DNA of 55,715 bases, from contig NZ_PZJV01000001.1 in NCBI RefSeq assembly GCF_003206155.1, positions 415,290-471,004 on the forward strand. The letters run 5' to 3'. Source of the stretch: Salinicola halophilus (GTDB lineage Bacteria; Pseudomonadota; Gammaproteobacteria; Pseudomonadales; Halomonadaceae). The notes beneath the pieces were generated by a model. It saw only the letters and a program-made list of their open reading frames with translations, was not told where the DNA came from and did no database searches. The position numbers were made by a program, and so were the translations under genes. Below are positions 25,645-33,450 of this stretch, in pieces. Each line of letters opens with the position of its first letter. Within the stretch, counting starts at the first letter, position 1.

Positions 25645-26451
25645 TCACGCTTCACGCTGCAGAAAGCGTTCGACATGCTCGCGAAACGCCTCGGGCTGTT
25701 CGGCGTGGAGCCAGTGCCCGGCACCGTTCAGCGTTTCGAGCGTCACGCCAGGCAAGACCGCCTCGATCGCCTCGCGATGAACTGTTTGCACATACGGCGA
25801 ATCGCCCCCCCGAATGAGGAGCGACGGCCCCGGGTAGGCCGTGTCGCCGCCCGGCGGCGCGATGATCTCGTCATATCCCTGCTCGATCTCGTCGAGACCG
25901 ACGCGCCAGCGCATCACCCCGTCATCGTCACGGACCAGGTTGGTGGCCAGGAACTGACGTGTCGGCGTCGAGTCGATCATCTCCGCCATCAAGGTGTTCG
26001 CCTCTCCCCGGGATGACGGTGTCTGCGCCTCGACGTGGCGCATCGCCGCGAAGATCTCGTCGTGACCGTGTTCGTAGGCGACCGGGGCGATGTCGGCGAC
26101 GATCAGATGCGCCACCCGCGCCGGCTGCAGCCGGGCGAGCGTCATCGCGACCTTGCCGCCCATCGAGTGCCCCAGTAAGTCCACGCGCTCGAGGTTCAGC
26201 GACTCGAGCAGCTCGAGCACGTCGTCGGCCATCGCTTCGTAGCTCATGCCGTCGCCGTGCGGCGAGCGGCCGTGGTTGCGCAGATCCACCGCGATGACGC
26301 GTCGAGTGGCCTGCCACTGCTTGACGTGCGAGCGCCAGTTGTCGGCACTGCCGAAAAGTCCGTGCAGGATGACCAGCGGCGTCCCGTCGACGCGTCGTTC
26401 GTCGGCCCCGGCGTCGGCCGGGTTATGGGTATCGGTGGCGTAAAGTCGCAA
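25645..26451 (-). CDS. alpha/beta-fold hydrolase, YbfF-type esterase
   Basis: The 268-residue protein has the oxyanion loop HGLFGSADNW (30-39), nucleophile elbow GHSMGG (94-99, Ser96), and catalytic histidine in GAGHWLHAEQP near residue 247. This HGLFGSxxNW/GHSMGGK pattern is that of E. coli YbfF, an acyl-CoA/palmitoyl thioesterase-like esterase; its physiological substrate is not settled. A 16-residue insertion near the start (THNPADAGADERRVDG) is unusual for YbfF. It stands alone between convergent cho and the yhhQ gene 81 bp upstream on its strand. Confidence 0.85.
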   Translation of the reverse strand: MRLYATDTHNPADAGADERRVDGTPLVILHGLFGSADNWRSHVKQWQATRRVIAVDLRNHGRSPHGDGMSYEAMADDVLELLESLNLERVDLLGHSMGGKVAMTLARLQPARVAHLIVADIAPVAYEHGHDEIFAAMRHVEAQTPSSRGEANTLMAEMIDSTPTRQFLATNLVRDDDGVMRWRVGLDEIEQGYDEIIAPPGGDTAYPGPSLLIRGGDSPYVQTVHREAIEAVLPGVTLETLNGAGHWLHAEQPEAFREHVERFLQREA

Positions 26452-26532
26452 GCGGTTCCTCCTCGTCGATTGAGTCCATCGAAAGGCTCAGCCTCGGTGA
26501 CGACAAGCGTATCAGACGTGGCACGGGCCGAC

Positions 26533-27207
26533 TCAGAGACCGGTCGTCTTACCCGGCAAACCGGGAATTCGCTCGCTCAAGAGCCGCCGACCGAGCCATG
26601 CCAGCAATACCCCGTAAAGGGGCAGGAAGAACGCCAGGCTGATCGCCAGTTTCACGGCATAGTCGAACCAGGCGATGCCCACCCAGTGCTCTCGCATGAA
26701 GGCATCCGGACCGCGCCAGAACGCGATGGAGAAGAACGCGAAGGTATCCGCAAGGTTACCCACGACCGTCGAGAACGTGGGCGCCACCCACCAGGCGCGA
26801 AGCCGCCGCAGGCGGTCGAAGACATGAATGTCAAGCAGTTGGCCGAGTACGTACGCCATGAAGCTCGCCAACGCGATACGCCCGACGAAGAGATTCCAGC
26901 TCGCCAGCGCATCGACTCCCTGAAAACGCCCCTGCTGAAACAGTACCGAAACGCTGTAGGAGACCAGCAGCGCCGGCAACATGACACCGGCGATCAGCTG
27001 TCGCGCCGAGGATTTTCCGAGCAGACGCACGGTGAGATCGGTCGCCAGAAAGATGAAAGGAAAGCTGAAAGCGCCCCAAGTGGTGTGCAGCCCCCAAAGG
27101 GTGAAAGGCAGTTGCACCAGATAGTTGCTCGCCGTGATGACCACGACGTGGAAGGTAATCAGCCACCACAACGCGTGGCGAATCTGACGGTCGTCGAGCT
27201 TGAGCAT
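26533..27207 (-). CDS. yhhQ: queuosine precursor transporter YhhQ (COG1738/VUT family)
   Basis: The 224-residue protein has six to seven helices and the family's WGAFSFPFIFLATDLTVRLLG segment (about 44-64), followed by VGNLADTFAFFSIAF (about 148-162). In E. coli YhhQ imports preQ0 and preQ1 for queuosine modification of tRNA. The AGG of its ribosome-binding site lies in the 3' end of a preQ1-I-like aptamer in the leader, which fits the assigned substrate. It diverges from an ArsR-type regulator. Confidence 0.92.
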   Translation of the reverse strand: MLKLDDRQIRHALWWLITFHVVVITASNYLVQLPFTLWGLHTTWGAFSFPFIFLATDLTVRLLGKSSARQLIAGVMLPALLVSYSVSVLFQQGRFQGVDALASWNLFVGRIALASFMAYVLGQLLDIHVFDRLRRLRAWWVAPTFSTVVGNLADTFAFFSIAFWRGPDAFMREHWVGIAWFDYAVKLAISLAFFLPLYGVLLAWLGRRLLSERIPGLPGKTTGL

Positions 27208-27213
27208 GTGAGA

Positions 27214-27258
27214 CCTTTTTCGTGTGCCGTAGCGGGCCGAGGGGTTAGGGAACCCTCG
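27214..27258 (-). promoter_or_regulatory. candidate preQ1-I riboswitch in the yhhQ leader
   Basis: Read on the minus strand: CGAGGG (P1 5'), TT, then CCCTAACC, then CCCTCG-type P1 3' strand (27243-27238), then a loop ending ACACGAAAA and AGG (27216-27214). AGG can pair with the CCT of the first loop to form the H-type pseudoknot (P2). This is the preQ1-I order (P1, UUC-type loop, P2, UAAC, P1', A-rich loop, P2' in the Shine-Dalgarno). Loop 3 is about 22 nt, longer than usual, and can hold a 3-bp GCC/GGC hairpin. AGG lies six bases before the ATG, so preQ1 would block translation. No search was run. Confidence 0.6.
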
Positions 27259-27298
27259 CGAGATGATTCGAGAAGCTCAGTGGATTGAGCGGGCGCGG

Positions 27299-27327
27299 AT
27301 TATAAAGAGTCGGGGCGGACTTCTCCA
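27299..27327 (-). promoter_or_regulatory. yhhQ promoter
   Basis: On the minus strand, TGGAGA (27327-27322) and a perfect TATAAT (27304-27299) are 17 bp apart. They place the start near 27292, about 34 bases before the candidate preQ1 aptamer. Confidence 0.65.
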
Positions 27328-27347
27328 TCGCCAAACGTTCGAAAAGT

Positions 27348-27376
27348 TTGTAACTCTAAGTTACATTAGCTAGGAT
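27348..27376 (+). promoter_or_regulatory. arsR-family gene promoter overlapping a 17-bp palindromic operator
   Basis: TTGTAA (27348-27353) and TAGGAT (27371-27376) are 17 bp apart. The palindrome TGTAACT-CTA-AGTTACA (27349-27365) covers the -35 and much of the spacer, as an autoregulatory ArsR operator would. A second inverted repeat, CAAAC-N9-GTTTG (27332-27350), lies between this -35 and the divergent yhhQ -35. Confidence 0.5.
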
Positions 27377-27440
27377 AAGGCTGCCTGTAACAGAATGTTC
27401 AGCGCCGGAACTCCGCCGTTAGCGGATGTGATAGACGATC

Positions 27441-27752
27441 ATGGCCCCCAAGCACGCAAACGCCCCTACCGTGTTAACCGATGCTCAGATAGCGCCCGTG
27501 ACGGCGATGCTCAAAGCGATGGCCAACGAGAGCCGGCTGCGTATTCTCCGGTCGCTACTCGAGGGCGAGCAGAGCGTCACCCAGATCAACCGGCGTTTAG
27601 GTCTCAGCCAATCCGCCCTGTCGCAGCATCTGGCCGTGCTGCGACACGAGAAGCTGGTCGAGACGCGGCGCAGCGCCCAGACCATCTACTATTCGCTTCA
27701 TCGAGAGTCGGCCCGGCGCGTGCTCGCCACTCTCGCCGAGCTCGATCTCTGA
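27441..27752 (+). CDS. ArsR-family winged-helix transcriptional regulator
   Basis: The 103-residue protein is a bare ArsR/SmtB winged helix: helices at about 18-45 (MLKAMANESRLRILRSLLEGEQS), recognition region SVTQINRRLGLSQSALSQHLAVLRHEKLV (about 45-73) and the beta wing TRRSAQTIYYSLH. It has no cysteine at all and only two histidines in the DNA-binding part, so a classic metal-thiolate sensor site is absent. It could be a SdpR-like or redox-independent member. The start is the ATG at 27441, about 55 bp after the putative transcription start. A palindrome in its promoter suggests autoregulation. Confidence 0.88.
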   Translation: MAPKHANAPTVLTDAQIAPVTAMLKAMANESRLRILRSLLEGEQSVTQINRRLGLSQSALSQHLAVLRHEKLVETRRSAQTIYYSLHRESARRVLATLAELDL

Positions 27753-27822
27753 GTGACTGCCCGAACCGTAGTGCCGCTGGCCCCACCGTCGACGATCGTC
27801 CCCTGGTCGCCGCGGCCAACCC

Positions 27823-28875
27823 CTACCGTCGCTGCCAGCGAAGATCGTCGACACGCTCGATGGCGCGGTCGAGGCTGCGCTCGATGCTCCCCTCGGCGCC
27901 TCTAGCAAGACGGCCAAACAGACCGTGCCGGGTCTTGAGAGACACTTTCAGTACCCGCGAACGCGCGTTGAGCCTGTCGGCCAGGTAGGCATCGCTCGTG
28001 CCCACCGCATCGACGAGACCTGCCGACACTGCCTCGCTGCCGTACCAGATCTCGCCGGTCGCGACCTGCTCGATGTCGAGCATCGGCCGGCGCGTCTGGA
28101 CGTAGTGCTTGAACAGCGTGTGCGTCGACTCGAGGTCCTCGCGAAACTTTTCCCGCCCCTCTTCGCTATTCTCACCGAGCACTGTCAGCGTGCGCTTGTA
28201 ACGTCCGGCGGTGAGCAGCTCGACGTCGACATCGTTTTTCTTGAGCAGGCGATGAATGTTGGGGATCTGCGCGACCACCCCGATGGAGCCGATCACGGCA
28301 AATGGCGCCGCGATGATTCGATTGGCGCAGCACGCCATCATGTAGCCGCCGCTGGCCGCGACCTTGTCGACGCAGACGGTCAGCGTCAGACCCGCCTCGC
28401 GCAGCCGATCCAACTGGGCGGCGGCAAGCCCGTAACTGTGGACCAGTCCCCCGCCCGACTGCAGACGGAGCACGACCTCGTCGCCCTCTCGGGCTTCACC
28501 GATCAGAAGCGTCACGAGCTCGGCGAGTGTCGAGGTCCCGGTGGCCTTGAGATCACCGTCGAAATCGAGCACCCAGACGCGGGGTGTAACGCTTGCGCTA
28601 TCGCCGTCGCTCGGCGCTTTGCGCTCGGCCTTGACGACGCGACGCATCGACTTGGCGACGGCGCGGCGGCGATGCCGAGGTTCGGCGGCAAGCCGCAGCT
28701 GACGACGGCGTTTGGCGAAACGCTCGTCGAGCTCGCTGATCTCGAGCGTGGCGCCGCTGCCGGTCTCGCCGTTGCGGCGCCCGCGGGCGACCAGAGCCAG
28801 TACGATGCCGAGTGCGACGACCCACGTCGCGGTCTTTGCCAGAAACAGGCCATAGTCGGCCAACCATTCGCTCAC
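27823..28875 (-). CDS. sohB: inner-membrane serine protease SohB (peptidase S49)
   Basis: AAAGGAGAAGCGC before the GTG at 28875 sets the start, giving 350 residues as in E. coli SohB. One N-terminal membrane helix (about 9-31) is followed by a charged linker and the S49 domain: LRLQSGGGLVHSYGLAAAQL (about 137-156), nucleophile Ser175 in KVAASGGYMMA, and general base Lys227 in TAGRYKRTL. The single S49 domain and N-terminal anchor separate it from SppA. SohB is a presumed signal-peptide or membrane-protein-fragment protease. It diverges from the SCP2-domain gene. Confidence 0.93.
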   Translation of the reverse strand: MSEWLADYGLFLAKTATWVVALGIVLALVARGRRNGETGSGATLEISELDERFAKRRRQLRLAAEPRHRRRAVAKSMRRVVKAERKAPSDGDSASVTPRVWVLDFDGDLKATGTSTLAELVTLLIGEAREGDEVVLRLQSGGGLVHSYGLAAAQLDRLREAGLTLTVCVDKVAASGGYMMACCANRIIAAPFAVIGSIGVVAQIPNIHRLLKKNDVDVELLTAGRYKRTLTVLGENSEEGREKFREDLESTHTLFKHYVQTRRPMLDIEQVATGEIWYGSEAVSAGLVDAVGTSDAYLADRLNARSRVLKVSLKTRHGLFGRLARGAEGSIERSLDRAIERVDDLRWQRR

Positions 28876-28984
28876 GCGCTTCTCCTTTGCATTCCTTCTC
28901 CGCCCCGGGCGCGGCGAGTCGGCGACGGTTGCATCCCGCACTGACCGATGATTTGCTTGCCCGACTTCAACGCGGAGACTCTCG

Positions 28985-29308
28985 ATGGACGACGATCAAC
29001 TTATCGACAAACTGCACGCCCGGTTCGATCCGGCCGCCGCGGCCGACCTCGTGGCGGTCTATCAGTTCGAACTCAGCGATGTGGAGGACTACTACGTGAC
29101 GATCGATCACGGTTCCCTGTCCATCACTCCGGGAACCCACGGTGAGCCGAGCGTCACCATCGCCAGCGACACGAACTCACTGATGAAACTGGTCAAGAAA
29201 GAGCTCAACGCCATGCAGGCGTTGCTCAGCGGTCGCGTCAAGGTCAAGGGCGACATCGGGCTCGCCAGCCGTCTGCCCAAGCTGTTCGGCAAGTCCCGCG
29301 CCGTCTGA
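28985..29308 (+). CDS. SCP2 sterol-binding domain protein
   Basis: The 107-residue protein is a single SCP2 domain. It has an acidic N-terminus, the central beta sheet (VAVYQFELSDVEDYYVTIDHGSLSI, about 23-47) and the conserved end LSGRVKVKGDIGLASRLPKLF (about 81-101). SCP2 domains bind lipids or fatty acyl chains in a hydrophobic tunnel. Stand-alone bacterial members have no firm function. CGCGGAGACTCTCG precedes the ATG. It is convergent with nudC (3 bp between stops). Confidence 0.85.
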   Translation: MDDDQLIDKLHARFDPAAAADLVAVYQFELSDVEDYYVTIDHGSLSITPGTHGEPSVTIASDTNSLMKLVKKELNAMQALLSGRVKVKGDIGLASRLPKLFGKSRAV

Positions 29309-29311
29309 GCT

Positions 29312-30100
29312 TCAGCGAGTGGCGACGGCACCGCGGTGCGTCTCGATCAGCTGGCGCGAGATCGAGTAGACCGGCGGCAGCTCCGGCACCCGCTCCGGCA
29401 GAAACCACGCGGCATCGGCGATCTCGACGCCATCGATCTGGATACGCCGACTCGTGGCCTCGGCGAAAAACCCCATCATCAGCGAATGCGGGAACGGCCA
29501 GGATTGACTCTTGAAGAAGCTGACCCGACCGACGTTCACGCCCACCTCTTCCATCACCTCGCGTCGAATCGCGGCCTCGACCGCCTCGCCCGGCTCGATG
29601 AACCCGGCGAGCGTCGAGTAGCGGCGCGGCGGAAACCGGGGGCTGCGCGCCAGCAGCATCTCGCGACCGAACGTCACGAGCGTGATGATACAGGGTGAAA
29701 TTCGGGGGTAGCCGCGCAGTCCGCAATGATCGCACTGCATGGCGAATTCGTGCAGCCGACGACGTGTTTCATGCCCGCAGCGCCCGCAAAAGCGGTGATC
29801 GCGTGCCCAGCGCACGACCTGCAGGGCCGTGGCAAGAAGCTCGCTGTATGCCGGCGAGATCGTCGCCAGCCACTCCCGCGCGGCTGGCCAAGGCGTCGTG
29901 TTGGCGTCGGCATCACCCGCCTCCACGCTGACCGCGACCGGCTCATCGTGCCAGTATCCGAGGCGTAGCGCGTCGGCGGGCCAGGGTTCGACGCGTTCGA
30001 GGAAGCCGTCGCCGGCGGTGTCCGGTGCCACGCCTTCGTCGTTCATGCGTATCAGCCACCCGCTGCGAGTCTCCTCCGGCGGCATCTCGCGACGAAACAT
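29312..30100 (-). CDS. nudC: NAD(+)/NADH pyrophosphatase NudC
   Basis: From the ATG at 30100 the protein is 262 residues. A four-cysteine zinc ribbon (C105, C108, C123, C126) precedes the Nudix box GFIEPGEAVEAAIRREVMEEVGV (166-188). The NADH-specific motif follows as SQSWPFPHSLM (198-208). NudC splits NAD(H) and removes NAD caps from RNA. The family motif is usually SQPWPFPxS; the Pro-to-Ser change is conservative in position but notable. The start overlaps the dnaQ stop by one base (TGATG), so the two are translationally coupled. Confidence 0.93.
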   Translation of the reverse strand: MFRREMPPEETRSGWLIRMNDEGVAPDTAGDGFLERVEPWPADALRLGYWHDEPVAVSVEAGDADANTTPWPAAREWLATISPAYSELLATALQVVRWARDHRFCGRCGHETRRRLHEFAMQCDHCGLRGYPRISPCIITLVTFGREMLLARSPRFPPRRYSTLAGFIEPGEAVEAAIRREVMEEVGVNVGRVSFFKSQSWPFPHSLMMGFFAEATSRRIQIDGVEIADAAWFLPERVPELPPVYSISRQLIETHRGAVATR

Positions 30101-30849
30101 CAGCGAGTATCCTCGCCAGAGAGCGCGTCCCAGTGACACTGCCCCGCCGACTCGCGGATCTGGTCTAGCCGGGCCCGGTGCGCCTCCCACTCGGCCTGAG
30201 TCGGCTGGGCGACGACCAGCGGCGTCGAGGCGCGATCGAGGCGCTGGGCGCCACTGCGAGTCTCACCGCCCTGCGACGAGCCGGTGTCGTCCTGACCAGC
30301 CAGCGATAGCGCGGTCTGCCCCCCGGTCATCGCCAGATAGACGTCGGCGAGAATCTCCGAGTCCAACAGGGCGCCGTGAAGCACACGCTGGCCGTTGTCG
30401 ACGGCGTAGCGCTTGCAGAGCGCATCGAGGCTGTTGCGCTGCCCCGGGTGCATCCGGCGTGCCATCGTCAGCGTGTCGAGGATGTCGCAGTGTTCGGCGA
30501 CGGGGCCCAGCTGCGGCTCACCGCGGCCCTTGTTCAGCAGGCGAAACTCATGGTCGAAGAAACCGACGTCGAACGGCGCGTTGTGTATGACCAGCTGGGC
30601 GCCGCGCATGAATTCCCACAGCTCGTCGGCGATCTTGGCGAAGACCGGCTCGTCGGCGACGCGCTCGTTGGTGATGCCGTGGATGCCGATCGCCTCGGCT
30701 TCGATCTCCCGTTCGGGATTGATGTACTGATGGTAGGTTCGTCCGGTGAAACGCCGGTTGACCAGCTCGATGCCACCGATCTCGATGATGCGGTGGCCTT
30801 CGCGCGGGTCGATGCCGGTCGTTTCGGTATCCATGACGATCTGGCGCAT
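30100..30849 (-). CDS. dnaQ: DNA polymerase III epsilon subunit (3'-5' proofreading exonuclease)
   Basis: The 249-residue protein has the DEDDh exonuclease motifs: Exo I VMDTETTGIDPREGHRIIEIG (5-25), Exo II HNAPFDVGFFDHEF (about 94-107) and Exo III HGALLDSEILADVYLAM (about 158-174, general-base histidine first). The C-terminal tail (about 190-249) would bind the alpha subunit. It is preceded by AGGAG and lies 94 bp after rnhA on the same strand, as in E. coli where rnhA and dnaQ are neighbours (divergent there). Confidence 0.95.
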   Translation of the reverse strand: MRQIVMDTETTGIDPREGHRIIEIGGIELVNRRFTGRTYHQYINPEREIEAEAIGIHGITNERVADEPVFAKIADELWEFMRGAQLVIHNAPFDVGFFDHEFRLLNKGRGEPQLGPVAEHCDILDTLTMARRMHPGQRNSLDALCKRYAVDNGQRVLHGALLDSEILADVYLAMTGGQTALSLAGQDDTGSSQGGETRSGAQRLDRASTPLVVAQPTQAEWEAHRARLDQIRESAGQCHWDALSGEDTR

Positions 30850-30942
30850 GACTCTACTCTCCTGGGCGACCGCTACCGTCTTCGGTACCAGTGCTCGTTG
30901 ATTCTGATCTTCGCCGCCGTCCGCCGACGCTCACGACCCACG

Positions 30943-31419
30943 TTAGCGTGATGCCGCGACCACTTCGTCGATCGCCTCGTTTACCAGTCGATCGGCGGCT
31001 TCGTTACCTTCATGCCCACTGTGTCCCTTGACCCAGTGCCACTCGACCTGGTGCCGCTCGGTCTCGGCCAGTAGCGCTCGCCAGAGCTCGGCATTCTTGA
31101 CCGGCTGCTTGGCGGCGGTCTGCCAGCCTCGCTTCTGCCAGCCGTGTATCCATTCGGTGATGCCTTTGCGCACGTACTGGGAGTCCGTCCAGAGGTCGAC
31201 ACGGCACGGTCTGTCGAGGGCGCGCAGCGCCTGAATGGCGGCGGTCAACTCCATCCGGTTGTTGGTGGTGTCGCGCTCGCCGCCCTTGAGCGTCTTGCGA
31301 TGACGGCCCGCCTCGAGTAGCGCCCCCCAGCCGCCCGGGCCGGGATTGCCCCGGCAGCCGCCGTCGGTATAGATGGTCACATTGGGCGTCGGGGCGTCTT
31401 CAAATGACTGGTCTGACAA
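30943..31419 (-). CDS. rnhA: ribonuclease HI
   Basis: The 158-residue protein has the RNase HI active site residues in order: Asp in [20 protein letters not shown] (about 16-35), Glu in [10 protein letters not shown] (about 53-62), Asp in [12 protein letters not shown] (about 76-87) and the C-terminal His/Asp region [14 protein letters not shown]. The basic protrusion ([18 protein letters not shown]) that grips RNA:DNA hybrids is present. It degrades the RNA strand of hybrids during replication and R-loop removal. It sits between dnaQ and the YafS-like methyltransferase. Confidence 0.96.
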   Translation of the reverse strand: MSDQSFEDAPTPNVTIYTDGGCRGNPGPGGWGALLEAGRHRKTLKGGERDTTNNRMELTAAIQALRALDRPCRVDLWTDSQYVRKGITEWIHGWQKRGWQTAAKQPVKNAELWRALLAETERHQVEWHWVKGHSGHEGNEAADRLVNEAIDEVVAASR

Positions 31420-31484
31420 GAGTCGCGTCTCTTTCTACGGGGGAAAAAGCGTTGGCCACGAGCGCACGTTCGGGTGACGTCGCG

Positions 31485-32381
31485 CTATGCGTGTGAAGCA
31501 GGCTCAGGGGGCGGCAGCGGACCGTCAGCCGTGCCGCTGTCGTCGGCGTGCGAGGCGACATGCGCCCCAGACTCACGCCGGCATGCCGGGGACGAACGAA
31601 TCGAGGCGCCGCTATCGGCTCCCCTACCGGGCGAGCGTACGGCGTGCGCCTCGTCTCGCTGGGCCAGCCCGCTCCAGGCACCGCCCCGGCTCTCGGCGAG
31701 CCGCGATGACTGTAGCCGAAGCGGCTGGACCGGTATGGATCGCTGCTTGGCGATCACCAGATAAGCCTGCCCCAACGGCAAATTGTAGCGTCGTCCCAGC
31801 GTTTCCAAACGCCGGCTACCACGACTCTGGCCCGGCCAGCTAAAGCCGCAGTAGTCTACCCGTTCGATCTCGAAGTCGACAAACGCGAGCCAGTCGCCGA
31901 GACGCCGTGGCGTACGCCATGCATGATGCCACGGCTCGGGGCGGCGATTCGTCGGTACGCTCGCCGCCCCCAGCGGATGCCAGCCGAACACGACCAGCCG
32001 TCCGTCGGCGCGCGTCACCCGGGCGGCCTCCTGCAGCACCCGGTGCGGGTTCTCCACCGCCTCGAGTAGATGATGCAGAAGGGTCAGGTCGAGCGTGTCA
32101 TCGGCCAGCGGCAGGCGTGCCGGCAGGCACACCAGCGTTTGCGGCGAGCGCGCCAGAGAGAGGTCCGGCACCCAATCCAGCGCGTGACGTACCGGGCACA
32201 TATCGCTGATCAGTGGCGCCATGCCGAGCTGGAGACTCGCCGCGCCGAGGCGCTGTTCGCAGTGCGGGCCGAGACAGGCGCGTTCGGCGGCCCAAAGAGA
32301 GTGCCCTGCCGACGTTTCCCAAAACTGGCGGCCGGTTCGCACCGTCTCGACGAGCTGGCTCGCGGCTGGCGTATTTGACAC
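31485..32381 (-). CDS. YafS-like class I SAM-dependent methyltransferase
   Basis: GTG at 32381, eleven bases after GGGGAG, is the best start (298 residues); the frame stays open upstream to 32522. The core has PARLPLADDTLDLTLLHHLLEAVENPHRVLQEAARVTRADGRLVVFGW (about 85-132), the motif IV-VI region of UbiE/BioC-type methyltransferases. The SAM loop that normally reads DxGxGxG appears as LQLGMAP, so it is degenerate. Gene order gloB(divergent)-this-rnhA matches E. coli gloB-yafS-rnhA, supporting the YafS name. The last 80 residues are low-complexity and not seen in typical members. Substrate unknown. Confidence 0.75.
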   Translation of the reverse strand: MSNTPAASQLVETVRTGRQFWETSAGHSLWAAERACLGPHCEQRLGAASLQLGMAPLISDMCPVRHALDWVPDLSLARSPQTLVCLPARLPLADDTLDLTLLHHLLEAVENPHRVLQEAARVTRADGRLVVFGWHPLGAASVPTNRRPEPWHHAWRTPRRLGDWLAFVDFEIERVDYCGFSWPGQSRGSRRLETLGRRYNLPLGQAYLVIAKQRSIPVQPLRLQSSRLAESRGGAWSGLAQRDEAHAVRSPGRGADSGASIRSSPACRRESGAHVASHADDSGTADGPLPPPEPASHA

Positions 32382-32539
32382 GGGCGGTTCAACTCCCCAA
32401 GGTTGTCGACTTTTTGGCGGGCAGTGCGTTTTTCGTTTCCCATCGACCGCGAACGCGACCGGTAGACGAACGCAACCGAGAGTCTCACGACCGACAGACG
32501 CTTGCCGACGCCGAACGCTCATCGAACGAGGATGCTTTC

Positions 32540-33307
32540 ATGTTGACCGTCATACCCATCCCCGCGTTTCAGGACAACTATATCTGGGTGCTTCGCCAGG
32601 AAGCCACTACCGGCGTGGCAGTGGTCGATCCGGGCGACGCCCAACCGGTCATCGAATGGCTCGAGCAGGAGAACGTCACGCTCGAGGCGATCCTGATCAC
32701 GCATCATCACCAGGATCACACCGGCGGCGTGGCCGAGCTGATCGAGCGCTATGCGCCGACGGTCTACGGCCCGGACAATCCGACGATCGAGGGCATCGAC
32801 TACGTGCTGCGTCAGGGAGACGAGTGCGAGGTTCTAGGCCAGCGCTTCGAGGTCTACACGGTGCCCGGCCACACGCTCGACCATATCGCGTTCCACACCC
32901 CGGGAACGCCGGGGCTGCTGTTCCCCGGCGATACGCTCTTTTCCGGCGGCTGCGGGCGGCTCTTCGAGGGTACGCCGGAACAGATGCGCACGTCGCTGGC
33001 GAAGTTCTCCGCACTGGCCGACGACACTCAGGTGTTCGCCGCGCACGAGTACACGCTGTCGAATCTCGCTTTTGCCGCGGCGGCAGAGCCGAACAATGCG
33101 CAGCGAGACGACTATCGCCGCGCGTGTGAGGTCGCGCGCGACGCGGACCGCCCGACGCTTCCCACCACCCTCGGCCGAGAGCGCAGCATCAACCCGTTTC
33201 TGCGCCTCGACGAGCCCGAACTACGCCGAACGCTGGCCACACAGGGTGAAAGCGGTGACGATGCCGCGGCATTCGCCACGCTACGCGCGTGGAAGGACCG
33301 CTTCTAA
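32540..33307 (+). CDS. gloB: hydroxyacylglutathione hydrolase (glyoxalase II)
   Basis: Start at the ATG at 32540 (MLTVIPIPAFQDNYIWVL, the canonical GloB opening) after GAGGATGCTTTC; 255 residues. The metallo-beta-lactamase zinc motif is TxHHxxDH-like: THHHQDH (54-60). VPGHTLDHIAFH (about 109-120), FPGDTLFSGGCGRLFEG (about 132-148) and HEYTLSNLAFA (about 171-181) add the remaining ligands, and the C-terminal HAGH domain ends ATLRAWKDRF. It hydrolyses S-lactoylglutathione to lactate and glutathione. It diverges from the yafS-rnhA-dnaQ-nudC unit. Confidence 0.96.
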   Translation: MLTVIPIPAFQDNYIWVLRQEATTGVAVVDPGDAQPVIEWLEQENVTLEAILITHHHQDHTGGVAELIERYAPTVYGPDNPTIEGIDYVLRQGDECEVLGQRFEVYTVPGHTLDHIAFHTPGTPGLLFPGDTLFSGGCGRLFEGTPEQMRTSLAKFSALADDTQVFAAHEYTLSNLAFAAAAEPNNAQRDDYRRACEVARDADRPTLPTTLGRERSINPFLRLDEPELRRTLATQGESGDDAAAFATLRAWKDRF

Positions 33308-33387
33308 CCGCGTACCGATGTACGCCTTGCCGACCGATACGCCAGGGAATGGCTCGATCGAGAACCGACAGGACCCAGATCGCTGCT

Positions 33388-33423
33388 CTGCCTGAGCCGC
33401 CGGCGCGCCGGCGGCTCAGGCAG
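33388..33423. repeat. perfect 36-bp palindrome between gloB and mltD
   Basis: CTGCCTGAGCCGCCGGCG (33388-33405) is followed immediately by its exact reverse complement (33406-33423). As RNA it would form a 16-bp stem with a 4-nt loop. It has no T run after it. It lies 81 bp after gloB and 27 bp before the mltD ATG, so it may be a gloB terminator, a leader hairpin for mltD, or a DNA-binding site. Confidence 0.9.
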
Positions 33424-33450
33424 AATCGAGTAGAAAGAGACAGAGAGTTC

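Noticed and set aside
26257-27288. 343-residue plus-strand frame over ybfF and yhhQ
   Set aside because: Antisense to two recognisable genes; composition dominated by Arg, Gln and Asp.
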